The notes beneath the pieces were generated by a model. That model was not told the origin of the DNA, ran no database searches, and worked only from the letters and a program-made list of their open reading frames with translations. Made by a program: the position numbers and the translations under genes. DNA of 7,874 bases from Candidatus Krumholzibacteriia bacterium (GTDB taxonomy: Bacteria; Krumholzibacteriota; Krumholzibacteriia; LZORAL124-64-63): assembly GCA_030643455.1 (NCBI GenBank), contig DAOWLV010000133.1, positions 1 through 7,874 of the forward strand, given 5' to 3'. Shown one piece after another: positions 5,398 to 7,874 of this stretch; position 1 is the stretch's first letter; each line of letters starts with the position of its first letter.

Positions 5398-6291
5398 ATG
5401 AAGATTAGAATCAACGAAGTCCAAGTGGGTGTTCTGACAATCGCCGCTCTCGTCATCCTGATCGGTGGCATGATGTGGTTCAAGAACATCGACCTTTCCA
5501 AGGGACAGAAATTCTACCAGGCGGATTTCACCAACGTGGCAGGTCTGCGTGTGGGCGACAAGGTCCAGGTGCGGGGCATTCGCATGGGTGAGGTGTCGGG
5601 GATGCAGATCCTGCAGGCCTCGGTGCGGGTCGAGCTGCGCGTGGATGAGATTGTCGAGCTGCGCGAGGACGCCATGGTGACCCTGGGGGAAAAGGGGATC
5701 GTGGGCGAGGTGGTCATCGAGATCGATCCGGGCATCGGGGATCCCATCCACGAGGGGCACATTTTCAAGGGCCGCACCGCGGGCACCATCGCTTCGATGA
5801 CGGACGCCGCGGGTGACGCACTGGTGGAATTGCGGACCCTGACCCATAAAGTCACCGAGCTGGTGGATCAGATCAAAACCGAGGGCATGGTGGTCGAGAC
5901 CCTCGTTCAGGCCCACGAGACCCTGGACAAGGTCGACCACATGGTCGAGGAGAACCACACCGATATCAGGGTGATCCTGGACAACCTGCGGGTCTCCTCG
6001 GACGGATTGCGCGAGATCGTGGAATCCGGCCGCATCGAACAGACCTTCGACAACGCTTCGAACGCCATGGCCAGCGCCGACACCCTGATGGACGTGATAC
6101 AGGAAGCGGCCCATTCCCTGAATTCCATCATGGCCAAGCTGGACGAGGGCGAGGGTTCGGCGGCCCTCCTGCTCAATGATCCCAGCCTCTACACCACCGC
6201 CGATTCGACCATGGCTTCATTCAAACGCCTGATAGACGAGATGCGCCGGAACCCGAAGAAGTACTTCAAAGTGAACGTAATGGACTTTTAA
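5398..6291 (+). CDS. mlaD: MlaD-type MCE-domain lipid-binding protein
   Basis: This 297-residue protein is anchored in the inner membrane and projects into the periplasm. In known systems MCE domains form a hexameric ring through which lipids pass to or from the permease. Residues 9-28 are a single N-terminal membrane helix. The MCE domain follows (about 38-112), with F-Y-Q-A-D-F-T-N-V-A-G-L-R-V-G-D-K-V-Q-V-R-G (39-60), G-E-V-S-G (64-68) and L-G-E-K-G-I-V-G-E-V-V-I-E-I-D-P-G (97-112). Residues 135-245 look helical and amphipathic, and may form the coiled bundle that extends the pore in longer MCE proteins. The C-terminus has the family's G-E-G-S-A-A-L-L-L-N-D-P-S-L-Y (251-265) and N-P-K-K-Y-F (285-290). 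ATG 5398 is chosen because GGAGA (5388-5392) precedes it; an in-frame TTG at 5386 would place that site inside the gene. No mlaC or mlaB follows. Confidence 0.93.
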   Translation: MKIRINEVQVGVLTIAALVILIGGMMWFKNIDLSKGQKFYQADFTNVAGLRVGDKVQVRGIRMGEVSGMQILQASVRVELRVDEIVELREDAMVTLGEKGIVGEVVIEIDPGIGDPIHEGHIFKGRTAGTIASMTDAAGDALVELRTLTHKVTELVDQIKTEGMVVETLVQAHETLDKVDHMVEENHTDIRVILDNLRVSSDGLREIVESGRIEQTFDNASNAMASADTLMDVIQEAAHSLNSIMAKLDEGEGSAALLLNDPSLYTTADSTMASFKRLIDEMRRNPKKYFKVNVMDF

Positions 6292-6301
6292 TCGCGACTG
6301 C

Positions 6302-6317
6302 ACCGGCCCGGGCCGGT
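6302..6317. repeat. Perfect 16-base palindrome in the mlaD-diiron protein gap
   Basis: ACCGGCCCGGGCCGGT reads identically on both strands. It fills much of the 40-base gap between mlaD and the next gene and ends 3 bases before that gene's GGAGG (6321-6325). As RNA it could fold into a six-pair GC-rich stem with a CCGG loop. No T-run follows, so it is not a standard intrinsic terminator; it could be a protein-binding site, an mRNA processing or stability element, or a structure that limits translation downstream. Confidence 0.6.
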
Positions 6318-6331
6318 CCTGGAGGATTCCC

Positions 6332-6847
6332 ATGAACGACGAGCAGAAGAAAGACGAAATGATCAAGATCATCAAGGACGCCGTGATGGTCGAGGTCAAG
6401 GGACAGCAGCTTTATACCCATGCCGCCAGCGAGGCGTCCGATCCGGCGGCCAAGGCCATGTTCGAGATGCTGGCCAAGGACGAGGATGACCACGTGCGCA
6501 TCCTGACCAACCAGTACAAGAGCCTGATGGCCGAAGGCAAACTCAACCTCGACGACGTGGCTCCCGCCGCGGTCGATCACGGTTCCCAGGACGTGGTGAC
6601 CGATGATTTCAAGCGGTCCATCAAGAGGGGCAAGTTCGAGATGGCGGTCATCAGCATCGGCTGCGACCTCGAGAACAAGGCCATCTCCTACTACAAGGAA
6701 CACGCCGAAAAGACCGATGACCCGGACCTGAAGAAGCTCTTCACCTGGCTGCGGGAATGGGAAGACGGACACCTGGAGCAACTGCTCGAACTCGAGAAGA
6801 TCTACCAGGACGCCTACTGGGCGGACCAGGGTTTTTCACCGATGTAG
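6332..6847 (+). CDS. Rubrerythrin/ferritin-like diiron protein without rubredoxin domain
   Basis: This 171-residue cytoplasmic protein has the four-helix ferritin-like fold of the rubrerythrin (COG1633-type) group. The six expected iron ligands can be placed as two matching sets: E21, E51 and H54 (E-D-D-H), then E114, E144 and H147 (E-D-G-H). Two half-repeats of helix pairs are thus joined by a linker around 70-92. The C-terminus ends soon after the fourth helix, with no C-x-x-C pairs, so it lacks the rubredoxin domain of classical rubrerythrins and must take electrons from elsewhere if it is a peroxidase. Possible roles are peroxide reduction, iron handling or another diiron oxidation. GGAGG at 6321-6325 lies 6 bases before ATG 6332. 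It follows mlaD by 40 bases and may be read through from the mla operon. The fold is well supported; the reaction is not. Confidence 0.85.
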   Translation: MNDEQKKDEMIKIIKDAVMVEVKGQQLYTHAASEASDPAAKAMFEMLAKDEDDHVRILTNQYKSLMAEGKLNLDDVAPAAVDHGSQDVVTDDFKRSIKRGKFEMAVISIGCDLENKAISYYKEHAEKTDDPDLKKLFTWLREWEDGHLEQLLELEKIYQDAYWADQGFSPM

Positions 6848-6857
6848 AGGTTGGATC

Positions 6858-7277
6858 TCATTCCGGTTTCATGCCCTCGGGCGGATAACGGAAGGGCACC
6901 GTGACCCAGCCGTCGGTGGCGGCACCAAACTCGCTCGCGGGGGCGTAACGGCCCCTGCGGGCGGCTTCCAGGGCCGCCTGATCCACCACGGGGTGCAAAC
7001 CCTGCAAGATGGCCGCTTCGACGACCTGGCCGTCCAGGCCGACCAGCACCCTGATCATCACCATCCCTGCCAGATCCAGATCCGCCGCCTCGGGTGGGTA
7101 CTCGGCCAAAGGCAATTCGAGTACGCGAGGCCGCACGTAGTCGGCCGAACGGCCCTTCATCTCCTCGGGAAAAACTTTTTCATGGGGTTGCCGGGCGTCG
7201 GAATCCACATCGACGTTCACATTGGAACAGCCCATGGCCGCCAGCAGAAAAAGAAGGCTGATTATCGGTCGCTGCAT
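6858..7277 (-). CDS. Lipoprotein with TonB C-terminal-like domain
   Basis: This 139-residue protein begins with a lipoprotein signal, M-Q-R-P-I-I-S-L-L-F-L-L-A-A-M-G-C, with C17 the likely lipidated residue. The box A-M-G-C is atypical at -3 and -2 but has G at -1. S18 at position +2 favours the outer membrane by the E. coli rule. A short polar linker (20-55) leads to a TonB_C-like domain at about 58-131: E-Y-P-P-E-A, a strand M-V-M-I-R-V-L-V-G-L-D-G-Q-V, V-D-Q-A-A-L-E-A-A-R-R-G-R-Y-A-P-A, and the closing strand W-V-T-V-P-F-R-Y. Unlike true TonB, it lacks the N-terminal membrane anchor and the long proline-rich spacer, so it cannot transmit energy from ExbB/ExbD in the usual way. ATG 7277 has GGAGAA (7283-7288, minus strand) 5 bases before it. 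The gene ends 10 bases from the diiron gene, which it faces tail to tail. Its role is unknown. Confidence 0.8.
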   Translation of the reverse strand: MQRPIISLLFLLAAMGCSNVNVDVDSDARQPHEKVFPEEMKGRSADYVRPRVLELPLAEYPPEAADLDLAGMVMIRVLVGLDGQVVEAAILQGLHPVVDQAALEAARRGRYAPASEFGAATDGWVTVPFRYPPEGMKPE

Positions 7278-7356
7278 CGACGTTCTCCATTACGCAAAAG
7301 GACAGGAACATTCCCATCCCAGGATAACATCGTCGAGCGCAATGAAGTCGGTTTAT
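7278..7356. other. 79-base gap between GAF gene and lipoprotein gene
   Basis: On the minus strand this gap follows the GAF-protein stop and ends with the lipoprotein's ribosome binding site (7283-7288). I see no convincing -35/-10 pair and no GC stem followed by a T-run. Joint transcription of the two minus-strand genes is therefore possible, but a weak promoter cannot be excluded. Confidence 0.4.
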
Positions 7357-7874
7357 TTACTGATCCACGGTCACGGGCTTCTGCTCCACCGCCGGAGCCT
7401 GCTTGCTGCGGGCATTCTGGTTCTGCATTTTTTCAATGGTCTGCCGCATCCATTCCGACCGTTCGGCCTGGCGGATGCAGGTCCCGGCGTTTTCGGCGAA
7501 GACCTCGAGGGCCCGCAGGTCCTCTTCCACGTAGATGGTGTGGGGGGCTCGGCTGCTTATGTTGAGCACGCCGACCAGCTCGTCGCGCACCATGATGGGC
7601 ACCACCATGGCCGCGGTCAGCTTCATGGCCTGGACCCTCAGTCCAGGATACTGGGCAGAGTCCACGTTGGGGCCCAGGATTACCGGCTTCTTGCGCTTGG
7701 CGACGTAACCGGCGATTCCCTTGCCCACCGGCTGCTCGACCTTGTAGAGCTTTTCGCGGTTGATGTGGCCGGTGGCCGCCTTCATCTCCAGCATGTTGGT
7801 CTCGGTGTTCAGCAGCATGAGCGAGGACTGGTGGCAGTCGAAGATCTCCAGGCAGGTGCTGGTGATCGCCTGGA
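7357..7874 (-). CDS. GAF-domain sensory protein, C-terminal part (5' end outside window)
   Basis: The frame stays open from the TAA at 7357-7359 to the right edge, giving about 171 visible residues; the internal ATG at 7818 is not the true start. The visible part is most of one GAF domain: S-S-L-M-L-L-N near the window edge, then G-K-G-I-A-G-Y-V-A (about 150-110 residues from the end), A-M-V-V-P-I-M-V-R-D-E-L-V-G-V-L-N-I-S-S-R, and Y-V-E-E-D-L-R-A-L-E-V-F-A-E-N-A-G-T-C-I. This order is standard for GAF domains that bind small ligands or mediate signalling. A charged helical tail follows, ending in a low-complexity stretch rich in Q, A, P and V. No kinase, GGDEF or phosphatase domain follows, so any output domain must be N-terminal, outside the window, or the protein works as a stand-alone sensor or partner. 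It is upstream of the lipoprotein gene on the same strand. Confidence 0.85.
   Translation of the reverse strand, partial: QAITSTCLEIFDCHQSSLMLLNTETNMLEMKAATGHINREKLYKVEQPVGKGIAGYVAKRKKPVILGPNVDSAQYPGLRVQAMKLTAAMVVPIMVRDELVGVLNISSRAPHTIYVEEDLRALEVFAENAGTCIRQAERSEWMRQTIEKMQNQNARSKQAPAVEQKPVTVDQ

Noticed and set aside
6302..6317. Palindrome as an intrinsic terminator of the mla operon
   Set aside because: No run of T follows on either strand, and a ribosome binding site follows at once; it is kept only as a palindrome.
6848..6857. Terminator between the convergent diiron and lipoprotein genes
   Set aside because: The gap is only 10 bases and I could find no GC stem with a T-run in it or at its edges.

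Overview
The window is a compact, gene-dense, GC-rich stretch from a Gram-negative (diderm) bacterium. An MlaE/MlaF/MlaD-type lipid transporter, a signal-peptide protein and a lipoprotein all imply an outer membrane and periplasm. The taxon cannot be fixed from sequence alone. The secreted orphan protein, with its C-terminal W-G-x-V-K-x-L-Y-R tail, reminds me of proteins from uncultivated FCB-related lineages (Krumholzibacteriota/Eisenbacteria type); that is a recollection, not a search result.

Layout. Positions 1-309 are the 3' end of dnaB (replicative helicase). Positions 381-1007 encode a small secreted protein of unknown function, with its own likely extended -10 promoter and a composition poorer in GC than its neighbours. 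Directly after it, 1011-1061 is a diverged second copy of the last 51 bases of dnaB, including its stop codon. The secreted-protein gene therefore sits between two dnaB tails. From 1042 (inside that remnant) to 2007 lies a metallo-beta-lactamase-fold hydrolase, followed almost without gap by a CPA2/KefB-like cation:proton antiporter with an NAD-binding RCK domain (2011-3711). A 63-base gap with a plausible promoter leads into the mlaE-mlaF-mlaD set (3775-6291), then a stand-alone rubrerythrin-like diiron protein (6332-6847). On the minus strand, meeting it tail to tail, are a lipoprotein with a TonB C-terminal-like domain (6858-7277) and, upstream of that, the C-terminal part of a GAF-domain protein that runs off the right edge.

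How the genes may work together. The hydrolase and antiporter are almost certainly cotranscribed; their pairing recalls KefB-type antiporters gated by metabolites that glyoxalase II-type hydrolases remove, but this is inference. MlaE (permease), MlaF (ATPase) and MlaD (MCE lipid-binding ring) form the core of an inner-membrane lipid transporter; no MlaA, MlaB or MlaC gene is seen nearby. The most unusual structure is the dnaB-tail duplication around the secreted orphan gene, which looks like the scar of an insertion or of recombination that brought in a new dnaB end plus a passenger gene. The old tail was probably kept because it carries the ribosome binding site and start of the downstream hydrolase. 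I saw no RNA gene, CRISPR array, insertion sequence or integrase.
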